A stretch of 64,000 nucleotides of DNA. It comes from Pseudomonas fulva 12-X. GTDB taxonomy: Bacteria > Pseudomonadota > Gammaproteobacteria > Pseudomonadales > Pseudomonadaceae. Position numbers and translations under genes: made by a program. Numbering within the stretch: position 1 is the first letter of the stretch; each line of letters starts with the position of its first letter. Location: NCBI RefSeq assembly GCF_000213805.1, contig NC_015556.1, forward strand, positions 372,001-436,000, read 5' to 3'. The notes under the pieces are model-generated. The model saw only the letters and a program-made list of their open reading frames with translations. It made no database searches and had not been told where the DNA came from. This document shows, in pieces, positions 22,563 to 31,579 of the stretch.

Positions 22563-23662
22563 TGGCCTTCAAGAACGGGGTGGTGGCTTTGCTGGCAATG
22601 GGGCTCTGCGCGAGCGCGCTGGCCGAGGCCGATTACCGGATCGAAACCGTTACCGACGGCTTGGCGCACCCCTGGTCCATGGCCTTCCTGCCCGATGGTC
22701 GCATGCTGGTTACCGAGCGCACCGGGCAGCTACGCCTGATCGACGCCCAGGGCAAGCTGCAGGCCGAACCGATCGGCGGCATGCCGGCGCCCTTCGTGGC
22801 CACCCAGGCCGGCCTGATGGAGGTGGCGCTGGACCCGCATTTTGCCAGCGACCCGTGGATCTACCTGAGCTACGCCCATGGCGAGGCGGATGCCAACAAC
22901 ACACGGCTGGCTCGCGCCCGGCTGGTCGATGGCGAACTGCGTGATTTCCAGGTGCTGTTCACCGCCCAGCCGGCCAAGGCCGGCGCCTCGCACTATGGCG
23001 GGCGCATCGCCTTCCTGCCGGATGACACCCTGGTGCTGACCCTGGGCGATGGCTTCGACTGGCGTGAGCAGGCGCAGAACCCGGCCAATCACCTGGGCAA
23101 GACGGTGCGCCTGAACCGCGACGGTAGCATCCCGCAGGACAACCCGCTGCGTGGCCAGCCGGGCGCCGCCGAGGAAATCTACAGCCTGGGGCACCGTAAC
23201 GTGCAGGGCATCGTCTACGACCGCCAGCGCAAGCGCCTGTACAGCCACGAGCACGGCCCCAAAGGCGGCGATGAGCTGAACCTGCTGCAGCCCGGCGGTA
23301 ATTATGGCTGGCCGCTGGCGTCCTTTGGTGTCGATTACACCGGCGCGCTGGTCACGCCTTTTACCGAGCTGCCGGATTACCTCTCGCCGGAGCTGCACTG
23401 GACGCCGTCGGTGGCGCCCTCTGGGCTTGCGTTGTACACCGGCGACCGTTTCCCGCACTGGAAGGGCGATCTGTTCGTTTCCACGCTGAAGGAAAAGAGC
23501 GTGCGCCGGGTGCGCCTGGAGAAAGGCCGGTTGGCCGGGGAAGACATCCTGTTTCAGGAGCTGGAAGAACGCATTCGCGGCGTTTACGACGGGCCCGATG
23601 GCGCGCTGTATCTGCTAACCGACAGCGAGGATGGCAGGCTGCTGCGGGTCGTGCCGCTGTAG
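22562..23662 (+). CDS. yliI: PQQ-dependent aldose sugar dehydrogenase (YliI/Asd type)
   Basis: A 366-residue exported soluble quinoprotein. Residues 1-21 form a signal peptide (ending ALA). Mature GLAHPWSMAFLPDGRMLVTERTG starts the six-bladed propeller of the glucose/sorbosone dehydrogenase family; SHYGGRIAFLPDDTLVLTLGDG, GHRNVQGIVYD, EHGPKGGDELNLLQPGGNYGWP and WTPSVAPSGLALYTG are conserved PQQ and Ca-site segments. Such enzymes oxidise sugars or aldehydes in the periplasm. It overlaps the upstream membrane protein gene by one base. Confidence 0.9.
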   Translation: MAFKNGVVALLAMGLCASALAEADYRIETVTDGLAHPWSMAFLPDGRMLVTERTGQLRLIDAQGKLQAEPIGGMPAPFVATQAGLMEVALDPHFASDPWIYLSYAHGEADANNTRLARARLVDGELRDFQVLFTAQPAKAGASHYGGRIAFLPDDTLVLTLGDGFDWREQAQNPANHLGKTVRLNRDGSIPQDNPLRGQPGAAEEIYSLGHRNVQGIVYDRQRKRLYSHEHGPKGGDELNLLQPGGNYGWPLASFGVDYTGALVTPFTELPDYLSPELHWTPSVAPSGLALYTGDRFPHWKGDLFVSTLKEKSVRRVRLEKGRLAGEDILFQELEERIRGVYDGPDGALYLLTDSEDGRLLRVVPL

Positions 23663-23709
23663 CTCAGGTGCGGCATAATTGGCCGCCGAGCCCGACCTAC
23701 CGTACCGCC

Positions 23710-24216
23710 ATGACGCCCCTCAAATACCTCCAGGGTTATCCCGCCTCCTTGCAGGAGCAAGTCCGCCAGATGATCGCGGGCGAGCGCCTGGGTGATTACC
23801 TGTCGCAACGCTACAAGGGCCGCCACTCGATCCAGAGCGACAAGGCTCTGTATGCCTACGTCATGGCGCTCAAGCAGGAGCATCTGAAGAGCGCACCGGC
23901 CATCGACAAGGTGCTGTTCGATAACCGCCTCGACCTGACCCACCGCGCCCTCGGCCTGCACACCACCATCTCCCGGGTACAGGGCGGCAAGCTCAAGGCC
24001 AAGAAGGAGATTCGCGTCGCCTCGCTGTTTCGTGAAGCAGCGCCGCAGTTTTTGCAGATGATCGTGGTGCACGAGTTGGCGCACCTGAAGGAGAGTGACC
24101 ACAACAAGGCGTTCTACAAGCTCTGCGAATACATGCTGCCGGACTACCAGCAGCTGGAGTTCGACCTGCGTCTGTACCTGACCTGGCGTGATCTGCAGGC
24201 CGGCGCACCTCAATAG
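23710..24216 (+). CDS. YgjP-like M48-type metallopeptidase domain protein
   Basis: A 168-residue cytoplasmic protein with the zinc motif HELAHLKESDHNKAFY (HExxH with downstream His and acidic residues), typical of the YgjP/DUF45 family. The N-terminal LKYLQGYPASLQEQVRQMI and RYKGRHSIQSDKALYAYVMAL are family segments. An upstream in-frame ATG (23668) would add 14 unlikely residues; 23710 fits better. It overlaps the convergent GreA/B-like gene by 7 bp. Target unknown; some relatives accompany restriction enzymes, which are absent here. Confidence 0.8.
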   Translation: MTPLKYLQGYPASLQEQVRQMIAGERLGDYLSQRYKGRHSIQSDKALYAYVMALKQEHLKSAPAIDKVLFDNRLDLTHRALGLHTTISRVQGGKLKAKKEIRVASLFREAAPQFLQMIVVHELAHLKESDHNKAFYKLCEYMLPDYQQLEFDLRLYLTWRDLQAGAPQ

Positions 24217-24692
24217 GCTTCGATGATCTCGTGATGCTGCGAGCGGCCAGAGACGGTCAGCTCGATCTCGTCACCGATACGCCGTCCCAGCAAACGCTGG
24301 CCGAGTGGTGCATCCGGGCTCAGCACGAGAATCGCGCGCTGCTCGACCTGCACCTTGATCGCCGCGCCTTCCGGGCCGAGAAACAGCCATTGCTGCTGGT
24401 CGTTCTCATCAGCCAGCAGTACCAGGCTGGTCAGCCGAATGCCCTTGGCATCGTCATAGGGGCGCACCTGCAACTGGCGCCAGACGCGCAGGCGCTGGCC
24501 GATCTCCTCCACGCGACGCGCCTGCCCGGCTGCCAGGTAGGCGGCTTCCAGCCCGAGCGTGTCGTATTTGTTCTCGGCGATGTTCTCTTCATGGGTGGCC
24601 GTTTCATGGGCGACCCGTGCTGCCTGTTCGGCGGCCTGCAGTTCCAGACCGAGCCGATCAATGACCTGCTGCACGATGGCCTGCTTGTCCAT
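24210..24692 (-). CDS. GreA/GreB-family transcription factor-like protein
   Basis: A 160-residue protein. Residues 1-70 are a charged helical region likely forming a coiled coil; residues 75-160 match the GreA/GreB C-terminal FKBP-like domain (VLLADENDQQQWLFLGPEGAA, VLSPDAPLGQRLLGRRIGDEIEL). Such proteins bind the RNA polymerase secondary channel; GreA and GreB rescue backtracked complexes, but the acidic tip of true Gre factors is not clear here, so a different modulator role is possible. Starts 5 nt after the stop of yccS, so the two form one operon. Confidence 0.75.
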   Translation of the reverse strand: MDKQAIVQQVIDRLGLELQAAEQAARVAHETATHEENIAENKYDTLGLEAAYLAAGQARRVEEIGQRLRVWRQLQVRPYDDAKGIRLTSLVLLADENDQQQWLFLGPEGAAIKVQVEQRAILVLSPDAPLGQRLLGRRIGDEIELTVSGRSQHHEIIEAY

Positions 24693-24697
24693 GGCGG

Positions 24698-26887
24698 TCA
24701 GACTCCGCCTGCCGGTTTTTCGCGGTTCTTCAGCAAGTGCGCCGCCAGGGTGCGCAGCGGGCCGAGCTGGCGGGCGATCAGCGACAGCTGGGTTTGCACC
24801 AGGCGCTGGGCGTCGTCCAGGTCATCGGGCATCTGCTCCAGACTGCTGGCCAGGCGTTCCTCATGGTCGCTCTGGATGGCCACCGGCGTCTGTTCGCTGA
24901 GGCCACGGGCGATCTCGTCCAGGCTGTCGGCCAGGCGTAGAGCGTTGGCCGGCAGTTCGTTCTGCTCGTCGGCCAAAAGCGCCTCGCCACGGTGCGCACC
25001 AAGCCCCGACAGGTAGCTGAGCAGCGTGTGGGAGAGCACTAGGAAGCGAAAGCCGATATCCGCCTCCTTACGAAAATGCCCCGGCTCCATCAACATGTTG
25101 CCCAGGGTGGTCGACAGCGCCGCGTCGGCGTTGTGGGCGTTGCGCCGGGCCAGGCGGTAGGCGAGGTCGTCGCGCTTGCCTTCGGCGTACTGGCGCATGA
25201 TCTGGCGCAGGTAGGTGCTGTTGCAGCTCAGCGTATTGGCCACCACGCGATTGAGCCTGCGGCCCTGCCAGTCCGGCAGGATCAGGAATACCGCCAGGCC
25301 GGCGATCAGGCTGCCGAGCAGGGTGTCGAACAGACGCGGCAGGATCAGCCCGTAGCCGTCGCCCACCTGGTTGAAGCAGAACAGAACCATGAGTGTGATC
25401 GCTGCGGTGGCCACGGTGTAGCGGCTGGAGCGGGTGGCGAAGAACACCACGCCGGCGGCGACGGCGAAGAACGCCTGCACCAGCTGCGCCGGGAACAGGT
25501 CGATCAGCGCCCAGCCCAGTACCAGGCCGAGTACGGTGCCGACGATGCGCTGCACCAGCTTCATGCGCGTGGCGCCGTAATTGGGCTGGCAGACGAACAG
25601 AGTGGTCAGCAGGATCCAGTAGCCCTGGGTCGGGTGGATCCAGTGCAGCACGCCGTAGCCGGCGGCCAGGGCAATGGACAGGCGCAGAGCGTGGCGGAAC
25701 AGCAGCGAAGTGGGCGTGAGCTGCAGGCGGATGCGCTCCCATACGTCGCGCAGCGATTGCGGTTCGCGGTCGAGCAGCGAGCTGTCCTGCTCCTCGGCCA
25801 GGGCATCGGGGTTGCTGGCGCTGCTCAGCAGGCGGTCCAGGGTGCCGAGGTTGCCGGCCAGGGCGCCGAGCGAGCGCAGCAGATGCTTCCACGCCGGGTT
25901 GCTCTGGATGCGCAGGTGTTCCAGGGAGGCCTGTAGGTCGGCCTGGGCCTGGCTGTACTGCTCGCCGTACTCGAACGGCTGGCGCAGCTCGATGGCCTGG
26001 GCCAGGGCGTGGCAGGCCTTGCCATGCAGGCGCAGCAGGCGCTGGCAGCGGAACATCACGTCGCTGTGGAAGAAGGCTTCGGCCAGGGCGTTGTAGGGAT
26101 AATGCGAGGAGCTGGCGCGCTCGTGGATGTCCTGGGCGAGAAAATACAGCTTCAGGTAACGGCTGACCTTGGGGCCGGGGCGACCATTGCCGACCCGGTG
26201 CAGGATGATTTCCTTGGTGGCATTGAGCGCCGCCACCACCCGGCCATTCTGCTTGGCCAGGTCCAGGCGCCGGGCTTCCACGTCCAGCTGACGCAGCGGC
26301 TCGAACAGCGCGGCCTTGAGCTTGAGGTACAGCCCCAGCTCGCGGAACAGCCGCGCCAGGCTCTGCTGTACCGGCTGGTGGGCGAACAAGGCATGCCAGA
26401 GCACCGAGAGCACGCCGTACCAGGCGGCGCCCGCCACCAGCAGCAGCGGCTCCATCCACAAGCCGGCGACGCCGCCGCGCTGCTCCACGCCGATCATGCT
26501 GTACACCGCCAGAATCAGCGTGGCCGAGCCGAGGGTGGCGAAGCGCTCGCCCAGGGCGCCGAGCATGGTCAGGGAAAAGGCCGACAGCGCCAGGGCGCTG
26601 ACGAACAGCCAGGGGTAGGGGAATAGGAATTCGACCGTATAGGCTGCAGCGGTGAAGCAGCCCAGGGTGACCAGCAGTGCGGTCAGCCGGCCCTGCCAGC
26701 TGTCGTCGGTCTCGGCCAGGGCGCTGGCGATTACGCCGAGAAACAGCGGAATCAGGCTGTGCATCCAGCCCTGATGCCAGCACAGCGCCAGGCTGCCACC
26801 CAAGGCAATGAACACCCGCAGGCTGTAGCTGAACTTGTCCAGCGCCCAGAGGCGGCGCAGCGAGTGGCGCAAGGAGGAAGACGGCAT
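24698..26887 (-). CDS. yccS: FUSC-family inner membrane protein, YccS type
   Basis: 729 residues with two blocks of transmembrane helices (roughly 25-160 and 390-520) separated by a large cytoplasmic helical domain, the FUSC/YccS-YhfK layout. Conserved parts: PLFLGVIASALAETDDSWQGR, LRLSIALAAGYGVLHW, QGYWILLTTLFVCQPNYGATR and RIVGTVLGLVLG. Related proteins (AaeB, aluminium-activated malate transporter-like) export aromatic acids or other anions, but the substrate of YccS is unknown. The start at 26887 follows AGGT. It precedes the GreA/B-like gene by 5 nt. Confidence 0.88.
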   Translation of the reverse strand: MPSSSLRHSLRRLWALDKFSYSLRVFIALGGSLALCWHQGWMHSLIPLFLGVIASALAETDDSWQGRLTALLVTLGCFTAAAYTVEFLFPYPWLFVSALALSAFSLTMLGALGERFATLGSATLILAVYSMIGVEQRGGVAGLWMEPLLLVAGAAWYGVLSVLWHALFAHQPVQQSLARLFRELGLYLKLKAALFEPLRQLDVEARRLDLAKQNGRVVAALNATKEIILHRVGNGRPGPKVSRYLKLYFLAQDIHERASSSHYPYNALAEAFFHSDVMFRCQRLLRLHGKACHALAQAIELRQPFEYGEQYSQAQADLQASLEHLRIQSNPAWKHLLRSLGALAGNLGTLDRLLSSASNPDALAEEQDSSLLDREPQSLRDVWERIRLQLTPTSLLFRHALRLSIALAAGYGVLHWIHPTQGYWILLTTLFVCQPNYGATRMKLVQRIVGTVLGLVLGWALIDLFPAQLVQAFFAVAAGVVFFATRSSRYTVATAAITLMVLFCFNQVGDGYGLILPRLFDTLLGSLIAGLAVFLILPDWQGRRLNRVVANTLSCNSTYLRQIMRQYAEGKRDDLAYRLARRNAHNADAALSTTLGNMLMEPGHFRKEADIGFRFLVLSHTLLSYLSGLGAHRGEALLADEQNELPANALRLADSLDEIARGLSEQTPVAIQSDHEERLASSLEQMPDDLDDAQRLVQTQLSLIARQLGPLRTLAAHLLKNREKPAGGV

Positions 26888-27109
26888 CCGGCGACCTGTA
26901 CGGGTGAGGTGACTGATTGGGGCTCAACGCGGCGTTTCGATTGTGCCTCGCCGGCATCGTTCAGTGCGAGCGGCGCTTGCGTGTCGCGCCGATCCGCGCA
27001 TGCTGGACGCCGGGTGCGCCGTCTCGGTCACCCTGGCTGAACTCTGCCTGCAGCACCTGGCTCCAAAGTTTTACTATCAATCGCCCGCCATCATCGACAG
27101 GAGCGCCCC

Positions 27110-27787
27110 ATGATCGACCTCCATTACTGGACGACCCCCAATGGCCACAAGATCAGCATCTTTCTCGAAGAGAGCGGGCTGGAGTACAACGTGCACCCGG
27201 TCAACATCGGCGCTGGCCAGCAGTTCGAGCCGGCATTCCTGAAGATCGCGCCGAACAACCGCATTCCGGCCATCGTCGACAACAACCCCAGCGACGGCGG
27301 CGAGCCGATCTCGGTGTTCGAGTCCGGGGCGATTCTCGAGTATCTAGCCGACAAGATCGGGCGCTTCATGCCGCTGCAGCCACGCCTGCGCGTAGAGGTG
27401 CAGCAGTGGCTGCACTGGCAGATGGGTGGCCTGGGGCCGATGGCCGGGCAGAACCATCACTTCGTGCGCTTCGCCCCGGAGCAGATCCCCTATGCCATCG
27501 ATCGTTACGTGAAGGAGACCGCGCGCCTGTACGGTGTGCTCGATCGTCGCCTCGAGGGGCGCGAGTACGTGGCCGGTGATTACTCGATCGCCGACATGGC
27601 CATCTATCCCTGGGCCAAGGGCTGGGAGCTGCAGCGCCAGCGCCTGGAGGATTTTCCCAATATGGCCGCCTGGCTAGCGCGCATGGGCAAGCGCTCGGCG
27701 GTGCAGCGTGCCTACCAGGTTGCCGAGGCCATTGGTCAACGCCCGGACGAGGTGCTGACCAGCGAGGCGCGCAAGGCGCTGTTCTGA
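27110..27787 (+). CDS. glutathione S-transferase family protein (YghU/YfcG-like)
   Basis: 225 residues. The thioredoxin fold begins MIDLHYWTTPNGHKISIFLEE with an N-terminal TPNG loop, as in nu-class GSTs (YfcG, disulfide reductase activity), followed by PNNRIPAIVD and the glutathione-binding ESGAILEYLADK. The C-terminal helical domain has YSIADMAIYPWAKGW, the conserved N-capping motif. AGGAG lies 7 nt before the ATG. Monocistronic; converges with the GGDEF-EAL gene. Confidence 0.88.
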   Translation: MIDLHYWTTPNGHKISIFLEESGLEYNVHPVNIGAGQQFEPAFLKIAPNNRIPAIVDNNPSDGGEPISVFESGAILEYLADKIGRFMPLQPRLRVEVQQWLHWQMGGLGPMAGQNHHFVRFAPEQIPYAIDRYVKETARLYGVLDRRLEGREYVAGDYSIADMAIYPWAKGWELQRQRLEDFPNMAAWLARMGKRSAVQRAYQVAEAIGQRPDEVLTSEARKALF

Positions 27788-27811
27788 TTTAGGCCGCTGG
27801 CGTGGCGCCAG

Positions 27812-30073
27812 TCACGCCAGTTGCAAATCTTGCGCGGCCACCGGGCGGCCGATGAAGTAACCCTGCACGTAATCGCAACCCAGCTGGCGCAGGCGCTCCA
27901 GCTGTTCAGCGCGCTCCACGCCCTCGGCGAGCACCTTCATTTCCATGCTGTGCGCGAGAGCGATAACTGCGCGGGTGATCGCCAGATCGTCCTTGTCATC
28001 GGGCAGGCCGGCGACGAAGCTTTGGTCGAGCTTGAGCTTGTGCACCGGCAGGCGCTTGAGGCGCGCCAGGGAGCTATAGCCGGTGCCGAAATCGTCGATG
28101 GCCAGGCGCACGCCCAGACTACGCAGGCGTTCGAGCAGCGCCTGAGCCTGATCCGGATCGTCCATCACCGCGCTTTCCGTCACCTCCAACTCCAGGCAAC
28201 CGGCAGGCAGGCCGGTGCTGGCCAGCACCTGGGCGACGCGCTGGTCCAGCTCACCACGGCTGAACAACCGGCTGGAAACGTTCACCGCAACGAACTGCGG
28301 GCTCTGGCCTTCGCTGCGCCAGGCGACCATCTGCCGGCAGGCGTGCTCGAGTACCCAGGCGTCGATGGCGGCGATCATGCCGCTGTCTTCGGCGATCGGG
28401 ATGAATTCGCCTGGCGGCACCAGGCCGCGCTGCGGATGTTGCCAGCGCACCAGCGCCTCGACGCCGATCAGGCGATTGCTGCTCAGACAATGTAGCGGCT
28501 GGTAGTGCACGCGCAGTTCGCCGTTCTCGATGGCATGGCGCATACCGGCGATCAGTTCCACACGCTGGCGGGCGTATTCGGTCTGTTCCTGGTCGTAGAA
28601 GGCGAAGCCGCCACGGCCAATGCTCTTGGCCTTGAACAGCGCCGAATCGACGTTGCGCAGCACCTGATCGACGCTGTTGGCGTCATCCGGATACAGGCAG
28701 ATGCCGACACTGGCGGAAATGAACAGCTCCTGGCCATCGAGCAGGAAGGGGGCGTCCAGGCAGTCGATCAGTGTCTGTGCCAGATGCGCCGCCTGCTCGG
28801 CCTGGGTGCAGTCCTCGCTGAGTACGGCAAACTCGTCACCACCCAGGCGCGCCAGGGTGCTGCCATTGCCTAGCTGGCTGGCCAGCCGCTCGCCGGTGGC
28901 CTTGAGCAGCAGGTCGCCGAGGTTGTGGCCGAGGCTTTCGTTGATGTGCTTGAAGTGATCCAGGTCGACGACCAGCACGGCGCCACGCTCCTCGTCACGC
29001 TGGGCGCGCTGCAAGGCATGCTCCACGCGTTCGCTGAACAGCAGGCGGTTGGGCAGGCCGCTCAGCGGGTCATGGTGAACGAGGTGATCGAGCTCGTGCT
29101 GGGAGTGCTTGAGCACCGTGATGTCCGAGAACACTGCCACGTAATGGCTGAGCAGACCGTGATCGCCTCGAATGGCGCGAATGCACTGCCACTGCGGATA
29201 GATTTCGCCGTTTTTGCGGCGGTTCCACACCTCGCCGCTCCAGGTGCCCTGGGTCTGCAGGGTGTGCCAGAGATTCTGGTAGAACGCCGCGTCATGGCGG
29301 CCGGACTTGAGTAGAGTCGGGTGTTTGCCGAGGATTTCCGCCTCGCTGTAGCCGGTGATGCGACTGAACGCCGGGTTGATGTGCACGATGTTCTGCTGTG
29401 CATCGGTGACCAGCACGCCTTCCTGGGTCGATTCGAATACCGCCGCCGCCTGACGCAGGCTGTCGGCATCGGCGCGGCGCTGGGTAATGTCCTTCACCGT
29501 GCCGATAAAGCGCGCGGGTCGCCCCTGGGCATCGAGCTGCAACCGTCCGCGCGACAGCACCCAGCGGTAGCTGCCGTCACGATGGCGCAGGCGATAGCTG
29601 TTTTCGTAGGCACTGTCTTCGCCGGCCTGCAGCAATTGGTCGAGAACGCGCTGGTAAACGGCGCGGTCGTCGGGATGCAGCAGTTGTTGCCAGTGCTCGC
29701 GGTCGGCGCTCAGCTCACCATCGTTCATGCCCAGCAGAGCGTGATAAGCCGGCGAGTAATACACGCGCTGGCGGATCAGATCCCAGTCCCAGAGACCATC
29801 CTCGGTGGCCGACAGGGCCAGGCTGAGTCGCTCCTCGCTGGCGCGTAGCGCGGTACCGATTTTCGCCTGGCGTTCCAGGTGGCGACTGATCGTCAGGTAC
29901 AGCAGGGCACTGGTCAGCAGCACGAATACCAGCCCCTTCCAGACCTGAACCTGCTCCGCCTGTCGGGCGGTCAGGCCGAGCGAGGCTAGCAGCAAGTCGC
30001 TGAACACGATCCACAGGCCGGCGGCGATCAGGTAGTTCAAAGTCAGGCGCAGTGCGCCCTGGCGAGTGCTCAT
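27812..30073 (-). CDS. membrane-anchored PAS-PAS-GGDEF-EAL c-di-GMP protein
   Basis: 753 residues: two N-terminal transmembrane helices (YLIAAGLWIVFSDLLLASL; VWKGLVFVLLTSALLYL), two PAS domains (about 80-200 and 205-330), GGDEF (about 335-495) and EAL (about 510-745). The cyclase motif GGDEF (near 412) and the phosphodiesterase signature EAL in GVEALVRW (near 537) are intact, and DFGTGYSSL loop 6 is present, so both activities are possible. No RxxD inhibitory site precedes GGDEF. No clear ribosome site before the ATG. It is divergent from desA, with 163 bp between starts, matching as I recall the PA0285-PA0286 pair of P. aeruginosa. Confidence 0.9.
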   Translation of the reverse strand: MSTRQGALRLTLNYLIAAGLWIVFSDLLLASLGLTARQAEQVQVWKGLVFVLLTSALLYLTISRHLERQAKIGTALRASEERLSLALSATEDGLWDWDLIRQRVYYSPAYHALLGMNDGELSADREHWQQLLHPDDRAVYQRVLDQLLQAGEDSAYENSYRLRHRDGSYRWVLSRGRLQLDAQGRPARFIGTVKDITQRRADADSLRQAAAVFESTQEGVLVTDAQQNIVHINPAFSRITGYSEAEILGKHPTLLKSGRHDAAFYQNLWHTLQTQGTWSGEVWNRRKNGEIYPQWQCIRAIRGDHGLLSHYVAVFSDITVLKHSQHELDHLVHHDPLSGLPNRLLFSERVEHALQRAQRDEERGAVLVVDLDHFKHINESLGHNLGDLLLKATGERLASQLGNGSTLARLGGDEFAVLSEDCTQAEQAAHLAQTLIDCLDAPFLLDGQELFISASVGICLYPDDANSVDQVLRNVDSALFKAKSIGRGGFAFYDQEQTEYARQRVELIAGMRHAIENGELRVHYQPLHCLSSNRLIGVEALVRWQHPQRGLVPPGEFIPIAEDSGMIAAIDAWVLEHACRQMVAWRSEGQSPQFVAVNVSSRLFSRGELDQRVAQVLASTGLPAGCLELEVTESAVMDDPDQAQALLERLRSLGVRLAIDDFGTGYSSLARLKRLPVHKLKLDQSFVAGLPDDKDDLAITRAVIALAHSMEMKVLAEGVERAEQLERLRQLGCDYVQGYFIGRPVAAQDLQLA

Positions 30074-30236
30074 GGGTAATGCTTGGCTTGGCCGTCGGGG
30101 TGAAAGATCATCCGTGGGGGCATCCTTGTAACATCCTTAGCCAAAAGACCAAGTGGTTTTCCAGCAGCGAGTGTTGATAATGGTGATGCGGCACTTTGTC
30201 CGCATCGCTTTTTCTCTGCAAGAGGTACCCCTGCCC

Positions 30237-31421
30237 ATGTGGTACAACGGTTTTCTCGACCTGCCGGTCTGGCAGCTCATCGTCGTCACCCTGGTGCTGA
30301 CCCACATCACCATCGTAGCCGTCACGGTCTATCTGCACCGTTATTCGGCGCACCGCTCCCTGGAGCTGAACCCTGCTCTCAAGCACTTCTTCCGATTCTG
30401 GCTGTGGATGACCACAGGCATGAACACTCGCGAGTGGACGGCCATCCACCGCAAGCACCACGCCAAATGTGAAACCGCTGAAGACCCGCACAGCCCGGTT
30501 GTGAAGGGCCTCGGCACGGTAATGCGCAAAGGTGCCGAGCTGTATGCCGAAGAGGCAAAAAACGAAGACACCCTGCGCATCTACGGCAAGAACTGCCCGG
30601 ATGACTGGATCGAGCGCAACATCTATTCGCGTTTCCCGATTGGCGGCGTGTCGCTGATGCTGATCATCGATGTGCTGCTGTTCGGCGCCCTGGGCCTGAC
30701 CGTGTGGGCCGTCCAGATGATCTGGATTCCCTTCTGGGCTGCCGGGGTCATCAACGGGCTGGGCCACGCCGTCGGTTATCGCAACTTCGAGTGCCGCGAC
30801 GCGGCCACCAATCTGGTGCCCTGGGGCATCATCGTCGGTGGCGAGGAGCTGCACAACAATCACCACACCTATCCCAACTCCGCCAAGCTGTCGGTAAAAC
30901 GCTGGGAGTTCGACATGGGTTGGGCGTGGATCCGCCTGTTCAGCATGCTGGGCCTGGCCAAGGTTCAGCGCGTCGCGCCGATCGCCCACCGTGTGCCGGG
31001 CAAGGGGATTCTGGACATGGATACCGCCATGGCCATCCTCAACAACCGTTTCCAGATCATGGCTCAGTACCGCAAGCTGGTGATCGGGCCGCTGGTCAAG
31101 CAGGAGCTGGCCAAGGCCGACGAGTCGGTCCGTCACCAGTTCCGTCGGGCCAAGCGTCTGCTATCCCGTGAGCCGAGCCTGCTGCAGGACAAGCAGCAGG
31201 TGCGTATCGAAGCCATGCTGGCGCACAGCCAGGCGCTCAAGGTGATCTACGAGAAGCGCCTGGCGCTACAGCTGATCTGGGCGCGCACCAGTGCCAATGG
31301 TCATGACATGCTCGAAGCCATCAAACACTGGATACACGACGCCGAAGCGAGCGGCATTCAGTCGCTGCGTGATTTCGCCGAGCAACTGAAGACCTACTCG
31401 CTGCGCCCAGTGGCCGCGTGA
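30237..31421 (+). CDS. desA: acyl-lipid delta-9 fatty acid desaturase DesA
   Basis: A 394-residue membrane di-iron desaturase that introduces double bonds into acyl chains of membrane phospholipids, raising fluidity in oxygen or cold. Histidine boxes: HRYSAHR (34-40), HRKHH, and HNNHHTYP. The start MWYNGFLDLPVW is the one known for Pseudomonas DesA, and length is equal to it. Three or so TM segments alternate with the boxes; the C-terminus is a charged helical tail. AGAGG lies upstream of the ATG. It ends before a strong terminator. There is no DesT regulator or DesB in the window. Confidence 0.93.
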   Translation: MWYNGFLDLPVWQLIVVTLVLTHITIVAVTVYLHRYSAHRSLELNPALKHFFRFWLWMTTGMNTREWTAIHRKHHAKCETAEDPHSPVVKGLGTVMRKGAELYAEEAKNEDTLRIYGKNCPDDWIERNIYSRFPIGGVSLMLIIDVLLFGALGLTVWAVQMIWIPFWAAGVINGLGHAVGYRNFECRDAATNLVPWGIIVGGEELHNNHHTYPNSAKLSVKRWEFDMGWAWIRLFSMLGLAKVQRVAPIAHRVPGKGILDMDTAMAILNNRFQIMAQYRKLVIGPLVKQELAKADESVRHQFRRAKRLLSREPSLLQDKQQVRIEAMLAHSQALKVIYEKRLALQLIWARTSANGHDMLEAIKHWIHDAEASGIQSLRDFAEQLKTYSLRPVAA

Positions 31422-31496
31422 TGTAGCGCACAAAGCCGGGAGGTCGGTGAACCGCCCACTGCGGCCATGGTCATAGTTGTGACCCGGCTGTCACCC

Positions 31497-31523
31497 AAAA
31501 GCCCGCCATTCGGCGGGCTTTTT
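31497..31523 (+). terminator. rho-independent terminator downstream of desA
   Basis: GCCCGCC/GGCGGGC stem with an ATTC loop, flanked by A and T runs (TTTTT). Confidence 0.9.
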
Positions 31524-31579
31524 CGATCCTCCTTGGCAGCCTTAACCGCAAGCAAAGGGCCAATGTTCTGGATCGGTAT

